Source: Acanthacorydalis orientalis
Taxonomy: Eukaryota; Arthropoda; Insecta; Megaloptera; Corydalidae
Reading direction: 5' to 3'
Length of the DNA: 64,000 bases
NCBI GenBank assembly: GCA_034766995.1
Contig: CM068318.1
Coordinates: 7,327,001 to 7,391,000, forward strand
Part shown: piece by piece, positions 49,006 to 61,680 of the stretch
Numbering within the stretch: the stretch's first letter is position 1
Layout: every line of letters starts with the position of its first letter
The notes under the pieces: model-generated
The model's input: the letters and a program-made list of their open reading frames with translations, nothing else
The model's database searches: none
Told to the model about the DNA's origin: nothing
Made by a program: the position numbers and the translations under genes

Positions 49006-51102
49006 TATCCTTTATAAAAAAGACTGTATATTATAAACTTTTTGATAAATGCCTCTTCCAAATATTTTTAATTGAACAATTTAACATTTATCATTTCTCA
49101 GATTTACTTCAATGAAAACACCTTTACTGATTTTTTTATTCTATTTGTACATTCTGGTCTTTTCTCTACTCCATCTGTGCAGTATCATTCCTTCAGTTCT
49201 TTTTAGTTTTTCTTATCTTCTCTCAGCCAACGCTTTTTATCTTTCATCTGTTACTAATTTTATTTGAAATATGTCTCGTTCATTTATACTTTATATTTTT
49301 TCCTCTTCTTATTATATCTCTAAATGATATTTTTTAATTTAATCTAATTATTATTTATTAATTGAACCTAAAATCAGACTCATTTGTTGTCGGTTTAACA
49401 TCGAGCCATTTGAACGCTTTTTAATATATTTTCAAAAGATAAAAGTTATATATATATATATAATTCCAATTTAAAATTACTATCGACATCATATGTAAAT
49501 GACATAAAGTACTTTTTGAATAAAACCTGTCGATATAGACTTTATCGTTTAATGCAACCATTGAGATCTGCATATGATGGCGTATATTTATTACATTATG
49601 TAGATAATGATATACAAACTGTATGTGTGTGCATATATACGTTTCCGACTCATAAACTTCCATATTACCTGAGTCTGGTCGGATATTATGTGTTCAATTT
49701 CATTGAGTGCCATATATGTATATATATATATATATATATACAGAGAGAGATAGAGAGTTGTGTATGTTTTTAAAAACATATATTGTATAATTGTATGTAG
49801 TGTAACTTTTTTTTAAATGTTCATAAGCTAATTATTTTTTTCAAAGTAAACATTTATAATTCTATAATTGAAAAATATATATAAAATATACATTATTTAT
49901 TTTTTAAAATGGAAATAATTGAATAAGAATATAAGATGTATTTTCATAATAATCATAATTGAATTAAAGAGTTATTTTTGTTACTCTTTAATTATCTAAT
50001 GATTATCATCTAGTTCAACGTTTACTAGCGATCGACAATCTGTGAAAGAATTTTATGAAATTGCTACTAATGGCAATTTTTATTTATACTTTTTACCTTA
50101 GAAGACCAGATCGTCCCCCATATTATGATTCTATAAAGTTATTATTTTTCTGAACGATTTATTATGTTTAAGATAATTTAATTAATTAGCAGTTGTTTCG
50201 TATTGATAACCGAATATTTTGACAATAAAAGTTTCCTTTTTAAGTATTATTTTAATTGATTTTTAAGTAATTTTATTTTTCATTAATTTTTAATCGGTTG
50301 TGGGGTGAGTGGATTTTTTCTCACGTTCTAATGTTAAAAATAATGTTCAGGTTCACAGGATTTCAACATCATTTGAAAAGAAATATGCGGTTATCAATGC
50401 AGTTCTTATAAAATTGATTTATAGATATTAAACTTATTAAAATTTTCTCGAATTTTCTTGCATTCTCAACTTAACTTTGATGTACACATATTAAATAGTA
50501 CTGATTTAATCAGCTATTTTTAAATAAAGTTTGAAAATTTGGTTATAGACTTGAATTAATTGAATAGTCTTAAAACTAATTCCTTTTCAATTATTTGTTT
50601 TTTTTTTTAAAAAAAATCATTTTATTAAGGCAGCGAATTTTAAGTTAAATAAAATTAAGTATTATAATTTCAAATTATGTTCCTTCTGTACATTAAAACC
50701 AGTCTTTAATTAGAAATACAAAATGCAAAGAATACAAGAATTTCTAAATAAATAGTTATATATAAAAGAATTACTTGGTTTGGAAACTCGATATTTATGA
50801 AACATGAATAAAGTATGTAAATAAAAAGATCAGTGTAATGTTACAACTAAAATAATTATTAGGCTTCGAAGATATTTTAAAAATCACGATACTGTGAAGG
50901 ACATATTACGTTTATTTTTAGTAAAGTCGATTATGAAATGCGATATAATAAGAAAACTGATTGACATAAACAAGGGTCCAATCATTGAATGCGTCAGAGT
51001 TTCCATAATTTTCAGTAAATTACTATGTGGGCGATCGTACGACGAAATTCGTTGACATTAATTTGGGTAAAAAATCAATGTTTGTTCACGTGTTTATATT
51101 TA

Positions 51103-51106
<4 letters not shown>
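49002..51106. other. AT-rich non-coding stretch with small repeats
   Basis: Contains a short (TA)n at 49,719-49,740 followed by (GA)n-like CAGAGAGAGATAGAGAG. Short frames near 49,421-49,779 overlap on both strands and include translated repeat. No gene recognised. Confidence 0.55.

Positions 51107-51158
<52 letters not shown>
51107..51158. repeat. (AT)n microsatellite
   Basis: About 26 uninterrupted TA units after a TATATTTATA lead-in. Confidence 0.95.
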
Positions 51159-51160
<2 letters not shown>

Positions 51161-51734
51161 GTGCGATTACGAAAATATTTGAGAATGAAAGTAATAATAC
51201 ATAAAATAATTGCTAATACGGGAAAGAAAAGCGCGACAAAGTAAAAAAATAGGTTAAAATAATTTGAAATTAATTTACATTAAAATATTAAAGTTCATAT
51301 ACAAAATGTTTTCATCTACTTGAGTAATACATGGAAATAAGGCTAATAATTGCAAGTATTTACCGTGATATTTACTTCAAAATTTGCACATCCATATTTA
51401 AAAATAACAATAAATAATCTAAGTCAGAAATTTGTGGTTAACTTAATAGTACTGAAATGATAAAAAAATATATCAATTGCGAAGATAGAATTTATAAATA
51501 TTTGATAAAAAAAAGAAGTAAAATAATAGAAAAAGGAGTTAGTGTTGATAAATCAAGTTTATAATTAATTAATAAATTATAAATTAATATACTTGTAATA
51601 TTTTCCACAGAAGTAGAAAAGAAAATTAATATTTTTATGGAACAAATAAATATTTACATACATGTTTCAATCAGGTATTGATTTTAACATAAATTTTAAA
51701 GATACATTTATAAATTTCACAATATTTAAATTTC

Positions 51735-51737
<3 letters not shown>
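51159..51737. other. AT-rich non-coding stretch
   Basis: Nothing recognised. Confidence 0.6.

Positions 51738-51795
<58 letters not shown>
51738..51795. repeat. (AT)n microsatellite
   Basis: Fifty-eight uninterrupted bases. Confidence 0.95.
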
Positions 51796-51797
<2 letters not shown>

Positions 51798-52033
51798 CTT
51801 GTTTTAATCATTCTTTCTCTTGTATTCAGTTAATCTTCTTGTATTGTATTCCTCACTTCATTTAACTTAAGTTTCTTTCACACTTAGTTATTTGATCTTT
51901 AATTTACTTTATCTATAATAAGTAATGTCAATAAAAGAAATAATATTGATATTTTTAGCCATTTTAATAATGAATTGAGAATATTATGATCATAAAACTT
52001 GTATTATTATTTGGTGTGGAATGTGTTTACATA

Positions 52034-52036
<3 letters not shown>

Positions 52037-52092
<56 letters not shown>
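52037..52092. repeat. (AT)n microsatellite
   Basis: AT units to 52,081, then one phase slip (ATTATATATATAAT) to 52,092. Confidence 0.95.
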
Positions 52093-52479
52093 ATGCGTAT
52101 GTATACATCTAAAAATAATAAGTTTTCTAATAAGACTTTAAAGTGACAAGTTGAATTATAGTAAAAAAATTTAAAACACCCTCGGCATTCATTTCCGAGA
52201 AAATGTATATATTTGTTCATAAAATTTTTTACGGGTTGAAGGAATCTGTATTATGAAACCGGTTCACATAAGGATCAAGTCTTATATTTCCTTATTACTT
52301 GATAAGTGAACATGTAAAAAAAACAACCTTCCGACCTTATAAATGTTGAAAGCTCTGCATAGAGGCTTAAACTCGATATTAATATTTAAGGCATAAATAT
52401 GTAGCGATGTATCGAGTACCAGGTTGAGCATCCTTTATTTATGTCATATTTATAAATAATTCGATTTGCATTATTGAAA

Positions 52480-53080
52480 CACTTGCAAGGCACGTACATC
52501 GTTTTTATGCGTCCTCATAAGACTGCTACGAGGAAAACGGTCGTCGACGCGGTATTATACACACTGATGAGAGGGTCGTGGGTTCCGCAAGCACGAAGAC
52601 GAGAGCTCGTGTCCCGAGGGAAACTGTCGTGCGACCGCATCGGCGATGCTGGGAAGTCAAGGTTTCATCATCGCTACACAGAGATAATGTAAGTGATAAA
52701 GCCGATATTGCTGAGTGTCTTCCGTTGCTAAACATTACTATGCTGTGATCGCGACGTCGTCGACGCCTACGACCACCCTCTCCACATTGAGATGCCGAAC
52801 CGATAGCTTTGTGTGCAACGCGACACGCTCACTTCTATTAACCCTTTCATACCGGCTCGTTCGTTCGTTTAAATGGCGCAGATTGTGTACACTGAACGGA
52901 GCTCTTTTCAAATTGTGTTTGTGAGATGTTTTCCACCCCGCTCTTAGCTATTCACCGGATAATGTGAGTATTAATTCGTCGGTTGATTGTGAAGCCAACG
53001 TCACCTCTTTCATCTGTTATAGTCGATGTTCACTAGTGGAACGTACGAAGTGAATCGTTCGTACCAAACAGTAATTTTGA
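52480..53080. other. CpG-rich patch with a donor-like site
   Basis: A 600-bp block of higher GC and CpG (ggtcgtcgacgcgg, gtcgtgcgaccgcatcgg, gatcgcgacgtcgtcgacg). A 72-codon plus-strand frame (52,474-52,692) ends at AATGTAAGTGATAA, where GTAAGT at 52,690-52,695 is a consensus 5' splice site. Two other short frames overlap it. It could be a 5' exon with its promoter, but no product is recognisable. Confidence 0.35.
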
Positions 53081-54650
53081 AATGAAACCTGATTGTTATA
53101 AGGAAGCACCTGCTAGAGAAATCGTAAAGAACTGAAAATGCGTTCATACAGTACAGATATCTGAAAAGTTGGACAATTATTTTACTATAAAATTAACGGA
53201 TATTATTAACGATACATAAATTTAAACTAAAATAAAATCTTCGCATACAAAGAGGTTTTTTAACATTTATTTAGAAATGTTATTACCTACAATTATAATA
53301 AAAGTTTACTGAAAACTTGTTTATTTAAATTTTAGCTATTTCTTAATCAAACAGGCAAGACATCACCTATAATAAATATTATAATAGTGAAATTAGGTAG
53401 AATAATTTCAATTTTAAATTTTTTGATAAGAAAAACTATACTTTCAGTATTTAATAGAATTTAACTACTTGATAAATCTTGAGATTAATTTATCTAAATA
53501 CAAATTGTATACAAAAAAATACCATACATTTTGTATAATAATTACCATTTTTTAAAGAGTTGATTGTCTTTTTGAAAGTAAAAAAATATATAAATATAAA
53601 CTGATGAAAATGTAACTCGAAGAAAATTATTCCGACTAGAAATTCTTCAAAACAAAGAGTTAAATACTAATTGAACAAAAGGTAATTAATTAAGGAATTA
53701 ATTTAGATCATTACATGTGATTCAAAAAAGGTATATTCAAATACAATGACTGAAAAATACAAGTAATGTACAAAATATAACAATTTTCTTCAATTAAACA
53801 ACTGATATATATATATTTTGATACTCGATTTACATAGAACAATTAACATTCGAATTCAATACGAATCTGTTGATATTCTGATAACTACGCTCATGTTTAT
53901 ACAGAAAATTAAAGATACTGTTTAAAATTAATTCCCGTGTAAATGGTATCGAATTCGCCGCATGTTATGTTGTGCGGTGAATTCAATACAGAAAGGTTTT
54001 TCGTAATTACAGACAATTATTAATTGGTATCAATACACCTAATGGATTTAAATGGAAATAACACTTCAACGTTCGGTTCATTGTAAAAAGGTAATGTTTA
54101 TGATTATTTCGAAATTCATTTACGTGATTAATTTTTCATGGTATTCCATACGGTACGGTTTCCATTTCATGTACACATTTCTGTTCTTATATTTTTAATT
54201 CACTCATTAAATATTCAATATACATCATAAATGTTATTATTTATTGAGGTGTATGGATGTTTGTTTATTCGATTCTTGGTGTTTTAAAAAGTTGTACATA
54301 AAAACAATATGTGTGTTGCTAGGTAGTTTTTTTCAGGTTTGATATATTTATTATTTTAATTGGTAAGCAATTACTATGAAATATATATTAATGAGATATA
54401 TAAATATAACATTCTTCTTATATTTTCTTTCGGCGTTCTTTTTTCCATGGTCAAACATTAATAAATGAATAATTTCTACTTCTTTTGATGTAAATAATGA
54501 TTAGATGTTGAAAATTAAACTCAACAATTATAAAAAGCATGTTTGTAAATAATCAATTTTATTTATTTTTTATAAACGAGATTAATTTATTAAGGATATA
54601 CTAAATACGTTTTTGTCATGTGTTTTTTGTCCTTTTATTAGGCGCAAAAA
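53081..54650. other. AT-rich non-coding stretch
   Basis: Nothing recognised. The segment 53,935-54,000 contains GAATTCGCCGCATG and GCGGTGAATTCAATAC, a weak imperfect inverted repeat. Confidence 0.5.
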
Positions 54651-55096
54651 TTAATTCAGTGCTTCTAAATTGAATCAATCATACTTCTGTTTCAAATTAA
54701 AGTATTTTCTCCTCGTTGTAGGATTTTGAAGTGACAACTGTAACATTTAAAAACACTTTATATTTATTCCAAACAGTTGGCATAACCTCACAAAACAGTA
54801 GTTAACTCGATGTCGACTGAAAAGCAGCATATTAGGCATTGCATTTCTTTCGCATTCCATTTGAAGAAAAAGGTTCTTAAGTCGCGGAAATAAAATTTTC
54901 AGCTTTGTAGCTCATAAAACATGTAAATATGCTTAAACAGTGTAAGAGATTCGAAAATGCATTACGATTTCATTGAATCAAAGTCGCCATCTTTTTTTGA
55001 ACAAGAGATTTGTCAGTCACTCGACAGTATGGGATATTTGAAGTTTGAAATTTATTCCATTTCCGTTTCGTTTTCCATAAAAAAGGCACCGAATCA
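54651..55096 (+). mobile_element. MITE-like element, copy 2
   Basis: Starts TTAATTCAGTGCTTCTAA and ends AAAAGGCACCGAATCAATTT, whose reverse complement matches the start imperfectly (TTGATTCGGTGCCTTTT), so short terminal inverted repeats are visible. The interior aligns with 19,521-20,032 in the same orientation and is non-coding. About 450 bp, typical of a non-autonomous DNA transposon. The superfamily is not certain. Confidence 0.6.
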
Positions 55097-55761
55097 ATTT
55101 GTACACATAAAATATTGTTTGAGATTTTGATTTTAATACTAGTTTAAGCACGTGTGCTTTCTTGGATTATACTTTAGAAATATCTACAATTTTATAAAAA
55201 TGGCATGAGAGAAAAGAGAAGGAACGATAAAAGAAATAAGTAAATCGTTTAGTAAATAACAAAAATATATAACTTAAATAAAACTAATATTAGTATTGCT
55301 ATGAGAAATAAAATTTCATATATATCTGGAAACAAAATCTACTATACTTTGCAATATTAAAAATTCAAAAGTGAAAAAATTAAAACCCAGAAAATATATT
55401 TATAATTTATGCTTCTTATTTTAGGTATTTATTATTTCTTATTATTGATTTCTTTACATTATATGATGTAAGGGATTTAGATACATTTAATTAATTTATA
55501 TATTCATATCATTTTTAATGGAAAAAATCTTGAATATATAATTTCCTTAAATATATATATATATATAACATCCGAAAAGATATAAATTATTTACAGAAAC
55601 AATATCAAGTCATATTAACTTTTTTAAGAAGAAAACGAGAATGTTTTAATAAAATATTTTTCTATTTTTCTTAAGTGAAATCTTTACAAAAAGCACTTAA
55701 TATATATTCATATGCTTTATGAATATATTATTTGGGGTACATATTTAAATTTTTCATACAG
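55097..55761. other. AT-rich non-coding stretch
   Basis: Nothing recognised apart from a short (AT)n at about 55,550-55,567. Confidence 0.6.
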
Positions 55762-55773
55762 ACACACACACAC

Positions 55774-55811
<38 letters not shown>
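55762..55811. repeat. (AC)n plus (AT)n compound microsatellite
   Basis: ACACACACACACA (55,762-55,774) followed by about 17 AT units. Confidence 0.9.
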
Positions 55812-55812
<1 letters not shown>

Positions 55813-57019
55813 GAATAGGAACAGTTATGTATTAGTCTATATATTATTTACATTTTGATGAATGTAAAGATCTTGGGTTTTATGAAATGTATTTTCATAC
55901 TTCTTTCTAAATTATTTATACGAAGAATACTCTCATGATATGAGACTTTTAATGTATTTTTTTGTAAATTTTTAATTGAATAAAAAAATATAAGAAAACA
56001 GAATTAATGTACCGATGATCAGCATGTTAAAATGATGATTTATGCATCAAGAGTTTGAAAAAATTATTTAATAAAAACAATATTTGATTCTTTTATATTT
56101 GTCTCATAACTCTCTTAATATTTTTTATTACATCTGTATTACTACATATATAAATATTTACATATTGGGATGTAAATCAGTTGAAGCAAAAAACATTTTT
56201 ATCTTTTACTTCATATATTTAATTACAATCTCGTCATTTTTAATTTTAATAATTTTATTTTTGTGAATCTATATAGAAATAAAACATGCTTTTCGAATTT
56301 ATGTAATAAAGACTCAGTTTTATTTTCAGACATTATAGAATATTTATTAAAAATAGAAACAGTAAATATATTTATTACTAAAAAATCTTTTATATTTAAG
56401 ATTACTTCTTAAATGTTTAACATATTTTGATAAAGTGTTTAACTTATGCACATTTAATACACGGATTTCAGAGTACAAGAATCTGTATTAAATTCTTCTG
56501 TTACTAGCATTTAATTCAGAACATTTTTATTTAAAGTTTCATACAGAAAAATTATACAAATACTCGTATTGAAAAGGTTTTATTTATGCTTTTATAATAT
56601 ATATATATATATATATATTGAAAATTTTCAATAGAGTTATTGTAAAATATATGCAGTTGCGTATTTGCTGTTTTTTGTCTTTCGAATCGAAAAAAAGCTT
56701 TTCTTGAAATTGAACACATAGTGTACATGCCAGCTAACTGGATACTGAATGATATACATGTATTTTTCTGAAAGCTTTTTACAAAATACTGTTATTTCCA
56801 TATAAAACTCGAATGTATTGCAAGTTTATGTGCATACTATGTCACTATTTTGTTTTCGCACAGAAATATGGAATATGTTTACTGTTACTTTGAAATAGTT
56901 ATTTTATAAATATTTAATAATGTATTCAAATATAACAGTTTTTTTCACTGTTTTCTATTATTCTTGTATTGTACATATTTATATTTTCGTATATAAAATG
57001 TATATCATTATATAACGAT
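55812..57019. other. AT-rich non-coding stretch
   Basis: No gene. Contains a short (AT)n tract at 56,599-56,620. Confidence 0.6.
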
Positions 57020-57200
57020 ATCACTCATATTCGTATGTCTCTTATCGCTATGAAAATAATGACATGGTCGATGAAATGCGCATAAGCAAGAATAAAAATC
57101 GAACAAAGATCAAATATTTAATATTTTTAATCAGAAATGTTTTATGGTTTGTGGAGGATGTGAAAAATTAATTCTAAAATAGAATTTAATTGATAGAAAT
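57020..57200 (+). repeat. Short dispersed repeat family, copy 6
   Basis: GAAAATAATGACATGGTCGA, AATGCGCATAAGCAAGAATA, then TTTTTAATCAGAAATGTTTT, GGTTTGTGGAGGATGTGAAA and AATTAATTC, in family order. Confidence 0.45.
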
Positions 57201-57949
57201 ATATTTTATAATATTTAAAAAATAGAATACTTAGTGAAACAATGTAGAATATGTTTTTTATTATCGGAATATATCACAAACATGATTATTCTCCTCTTCA
57301 ATCATAAATACAAATACATAAGTTTTTGATAAAATACTTACTTATTAAAACTAATTAAACTTTTAAATTTCACAGAAATGTACATTTAATTTCGGTTTAC
57401 TTAACTTTTTTGAAGAGAATAATTTATTCTACCTTTCAGAGTTTCGAGAAAAGTATATAATTAAATTAAATCAAATAAAGGTTTAGTAAACTGAATATAT
57501 GAATCAAAGTATTTTATGTGATATAATTGAATCAAACAAATATTATACAAATATATTTCAGTGTGATAGTGCTTGCTTCTTCATTACAAATATTTTATCT
57601 TTTTGATTGGAAGAAAAAGAACTTTTCATTTGCTTTCTATTTGATTATGAAAGTACTATTTACATAATTCAACCTTCCAGTTATATATTTGATACATATT
57701 AAGCATAATATAAAATGATACTTAAAAAAATAAATATATCTTGAAAAATAACGTTTTATCCATTATAATTTTAAATAATAATTGATTTGAATCTATTGTA
57801 TGTATGTTAAATTATATAAATATTAACGGTCGTATAAAAAAAATAGTTAATGATTTCAAACAGATCAAGTTTTTTGTCAAATCTAAACAGACTTTTTTAA
57901 ATCGACAAAAACACCTTTAGTTCAAATTGTCAAGTGATCATTACACGAG
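57201..57949. other. AT-rich non-coding stretch
   Basis: Nothing recognised. Confidence 0.6.
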
Positions 57950-58180
57950 ATAGTGTCGTGTGTGATGCTTTCAGTTCAAACAACTTTTGTTCCTCGCCTG
58001 GCTCTGATCGCGTACACGTTTGAAAACGTTTTCTTTCACGACCTGTTGTGACACACGTGTGTTAACACCGTCACTTCACACCATTGAAGCGACGTTTCGT
58101 TTAAATGCATTGTAATGCTGACTGGAGATGCTTTAATCCACAATATCGTAGACCGGCTCTGAAGATTGTGAATAAATAGA
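57950..58180. other. CpG-containing patch with a 12-bp palindrome
   Basis: Higher GC than the flanks. ACACACGTGTGT (58,051-58,062) is a perfect palindrome holding a CACGTG E-box. A 60-codon minus-strand frame covers part of it without known motifs. Confidence 0.3.
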
Positions 58181-58267
58181 AATGTGCTATACGTTTTCAG
58201 AGGTTTTATTTGACACACATTGCATTAGTGCTTTAAAGGGTATGGATTGTAATTGATTTAATAGATT

Positions 58268-58269
<2 letters not shown>

Positions 58270-58314
<45 letters not shown>
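58270..58314. repeat. (AT)n microsatellite
   Basis: Uninterrupted AT units. Confidence 0.95.
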
Positions 58315-58319
<5 letters not shown>

Positions 58320-58479
58320 GAATTAAAAAAAATGCAAAAAATATAAATTTAATTAGCTAAATGCGAAAAAAATAAAGTAATAAGAGAATATTTTAAATTT
58401 TGATATTAGTTTATTTTATTTTTGAATAATTTTAGTATTTTTATAACAAGTTAGATTTGATACTGTTTATAAAATATTT

Positions 58480-58700
58480 TTTACAAAATTTATAGTTGCT
58501 TATACGTATTTTGATGACGATGCTGTGTCATTTTCAGAGTAGAAAAATCTTTTAGATTTTTTTGTATTTTAGTATTTTAAAAATTATGATATGGACATTG
58601 AAATGTAAATAAACTACAATCAAAAATGATCAATTGTTAATAATTACACATTTTTGGTTAGAATTCTTTTTGTGGTTTAAAAGTTGAGTGCTAATTGATT
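58480..58700 (+). repeat. Short dispersed repeat family, copy 7
   Basis: TAGTTGCTTATACG and GATGACGATGCTGTGTCATT align with copy 1's left part. AATCAAAAATGATCAATTG, TTTTTGGTTAGAATTC and TTTGTGGTTTAAAAGTTGAG follow in family order. Confidence 0.5.
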
Positions 58701-58989
58701 TCTGAAAGAAAAATCGTTATATTTTTTATTTCATTTATGATAATGAAATGCCGATTTAGTGGATCTTATTGAATGTATTTTGAATTGTACTTGTTACCAT
58801 AGGACAATTTAAATACTTTTTTTTAAGGGAAAAGAGTTAAATGTTGTTTCTAGTATCGTTCAAAAACAAAAACAAATGTCTAAGAAAACGGTTGATATTT
58901 GTCATTGTTTGCGTTCAAATTAAGACTTATTGAAATCCGACTGTACGAGAAAACATACAGTACATCTTATTACTGCGAATCATTTTTCG

Positions 58990-59530
58990 TTTCCCGTATC
59001 AATTGAAAAGAAATTTCCTCGTTTCATCGTCACGAAACTTTCCTGTTATACTTTTCGTACGGAGTCACAAATCTGGTTGTACTTTCAATAACGTAACTCC
59101 GTACGAAAATCAGGCAATTGACAATCCCCACACCAGAACGACAGATGCCAACAATAACGGTGAGAAATGCATTTCGTCTATGTCGCGGAGCTCAAAAACA
59201 TCTATCCTGCGTTCGACGAACGACGACGAATATAAGACATGCCGCTCCGATTGGGGTAGTATTAGGTAGTAACAGTAGTAGTAGTTCACTCGTCCGCTTT
59301 CCGTATCGCGAATCTGACATTTTCATCTAAGTTTTCTTCCAGTCGCTCCTATAAGTTAAAATGATCTTATCGCGGCGAACTTTACTACTACAACATCGCG
59401 AGATTCAAATATTGCTTGTTGGCAACACTTCGTCGTGTGGCATTGGAGCAGACTTTTTTAAATCATGTTATCAGTCGGATATTTGGTGTGACGTCGATCG
59501 CTGTTGTTGACAACTCGGTAATAATACGAC
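58990..59530. other. CpG-containing patch
   Basis: Higher GC and CpG (gcgttcgacgaacgacgacg, ttatcgcggcgaac, gtgacgtcgatcgc). A plus-strand frame at 59,003-59,269 (88 codons, Ser/Asn/Arg-rich) shows no domain. A GTAGTA-type short repeat lies at 59,258-59,284. Confidence 0.35.
59052..59109. repeat. 14-bp perfect inverted repeat
   Basis: TTTTCGTACGGAGT (59,052-59,065) and ACTCCGTACGAAAA (59,096-59,109) are exact reverse complements separated by 30 bases. In a patch of otherwise mixed composition this is unlikely to be low-complexity coincidence. It may be a hairpin or the end of a short inverted element. Confidence 0.8.
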
Positions 59531-59532
59531 GA

Positions 59533-59544
59533 ATATATATGTAT

Positions 59545-59610
<66 letters not shown>

Positions 59611-59611
59611 G
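59533..59611. repeat. Interrupted (AT)n microsatellite
   Basis: AT units with several ATAC and GTAT interruptions. Confidence 0.9.
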
Positions 59612-59749
59612 CAAATACTACAGTAGTCAGTACTCAATCTGACTTTATATAAATCGGATATAAACAGTATTCGTTTCTAAATTCGCTGAATAAACATGTA
59701 TATACAAACTACTGGAAATCCACTATCTTGTAGTTTATGCGAGTGACAC

Positions 59750-59755
59750 ACACAC

Positions 59756-59808
<53 letters not shown>
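59750..59808. repeat. (AC)n plus (AT)n microsatellite
   Basis: ACACACACACA followed by TAAA and about 24 uninterrupted TA units (59,761-59,808). Confidence 0.95.
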
Positions 59809-59812
<4 letters not shown>

Positions 59813-60101
59813 CCTACTCGTGTATATATAAGTAAAATATATTGCACTTTTGGAAATATTTCTGTTAAAATTATTTTCGAATAATTTCAAATAGAGTTGG
59901 CATCAAAAGTGTACCTGTCTTAGTACCAGCAATATATTTTATCATTTCATGTTAAGTAGATTACAAATATTCAGTTACAAAAACATTATTTAATGTTACA
60001 TTAAGAAAATGAAAATTTTAATGAATAGCATATTTATTTTTGATTATAATTAATATATACAAATTTTATATTTAAATTATACTTAAGGTTTTACAAATTA
60101 C

Positions 60102-60105
<4 letters not shown>
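59809..60105. other. AT-rich non-coding stretch
   Basis: Nothing recognised. Confidence 0.6.

Positions 60106-60136
<31 letters not shown>
60106..60136. repeat. (AT)n microsatellite
   Basis: Uninterrupted AT units; the small palindrome TTTATATGATTTCATATAAA follows at about 60,148. Confidence 0.9.
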
Positions 60137-60139
<3 letters not shown>

Positions 60140-60337
60140 GAAAGCATTTATATGATTTCATATAAAATTACAATCCATCTTGAAGAAGTTGTATACACAA
60201 CCAATATTATTCACTAATTAATTAAGTATTAACGATTTCGATGAATCAAACACGAACAAACAAACAAAGAAAACAAGTTTTGAACAATTAAGAATAAAAC
60301 CAATATTTTTCTGTCAGTCAAGAATAACAGATAGCGC

Positions 60338-60374
60338 AATAGATCATCTCAAATGTCATTCGAAATGATCTATT
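60338..60374. repeat. 10-bp inverted repeat (hairpin)
   Basis: AATAGATCAT (60,338-60,347) and ATGATCTATT (60,365-60,374) are exact reverse complements with a 17-base loop. Confidence 0.7.
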
Positions 60375-60437
60375 ATGCTCAGAGGTGTAAAACTATATTG
60401 CGTATGTCTGTATTTCGTTTTTTTCTGTTCGAATCCT
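60374..60437 (+). other. tRNA-like A and B boxes, possible SINE remnant
   Basis: TATGCTCAGAGGTG resembles the RNA polymerase III A box and GTTCGAATCC (60,428-60,437) is a good B box, about 44 bases apart. Acceptor and anticodon stems of a tRNA do not form, so it is not a tRNA gene. It could be the head of an old tRNA-derived SINE or coincidence. Confidence 0.2.
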
Positions 60438-60483
60438 TGTGAACACCAGCATACATGTATGAATTTATTCACATACAAGTCAT

Positions 60484-60520
<37 letters not shown>
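60484..60520. repeat. (AT)n(GT)n microsatellite
   Basis: About nine AT units followed by nine GT units. Confidence 0.9.
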
Positions 60521-61680
60521 ATCATAGATTCATGTACGTCATTACGTTGCGTTGGTGTTGTTTAATCGGTACTGAATTTTCATGCAAATGTGAAATTAAT
60601 TGTTTTTTTCCTATTTTACAACCGCTCTTTTTTCAACATAAACTACATGCAAGTAAATGTATCGCTGGATTTATAAATGATGCATATTGATTGTAATTGC
60701 AGGAAGTAAATTCGGCATTCTATAAAAAGTTTACATCCAGATGAGAAAAAAAACTACTGTTCCTGATGTAAATCCATGTAATTATAATCTGTATAATTTG
60801 TACAACATTCACGTAATATCGTTAGCCCAGTCAATCAAATATTCAATAATCCGGAATTGATTGGACTCGATTTTGTGATCAATTTATGTTTGGGATTATT
60901 CTCATTACTCAGATGATGATGACTGTGCAGCTGGAATCATTTTAATAATTGTTTTCGGCGTGGGTTCGACGCATTTTTGTATCGAACTGTAACCCGTACG
61001 CGTGTTTTAACACTTTATTCAGATCAAAAGTTCAAAATTTCAAAATCGGGTACGTTATTTACATTTCATGACATGTGGTATTTATTTACGTATCCTGTTT
61101 ATATTTGTTGGACCTATAGTAAAAATTGAAAGGTCTAATTCGTAACATTCACACATCGTTAGCATATTTTGACAGTCCTGTCGAATAAATTATATTAGAA
61201 TAATTCTGATTCATGTTTTAAAAATTTAAATATTTTTTCAAATATCTATATCTTAAATTTATTAGCCTCATTCTTTTTAATCTCCGATATCCATTTATTA
61301 CTTTTTTCTTTTTGCGATATTTTCATTTATTTGTTTAAATTTTCCTTCATTTTATTATTCTTAATATATTTTTTTCATTACTCTTATCTTAATATATTGT
61401 TCTGTCTGAAGAAAAAAATCCGAAATAAAAATAATCATTTTATTGTTAGCGAGAAATATTGCATATTTTGAATAAAATTTCGAAATATTCTCAAATTCGA
61501 ATTCGTGACAAAAACAATTATAGAAATTATTTAAATATTCTACCAACTTCCATACTGTTATTGTTATATTTTTTATAACTGTAACAATACAAACAGTAAA
61601 GATGAGAATATAATTCGAAGTTGTAAGATATTGTTTTGTTAAAACGACGGTATGTCATAAAATCCCTAAATGTATTAACA
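60521..61680. other. AT-rich non-coding stretch
   Basis: No gene recognised. Short frames at 60,505-60,690 and 61,361-61,721 lack known motifs. Confidence 0.5.

Noticed and set aside
59003..59330. Two overlapping 70-88-codon frames in a CpG patch as a gene
   Set aside because: Ser/Asn/Arg-rich composition without any domain, no convincing splice sites, and overlap in two frames suggest chance in higher-GC DNA.
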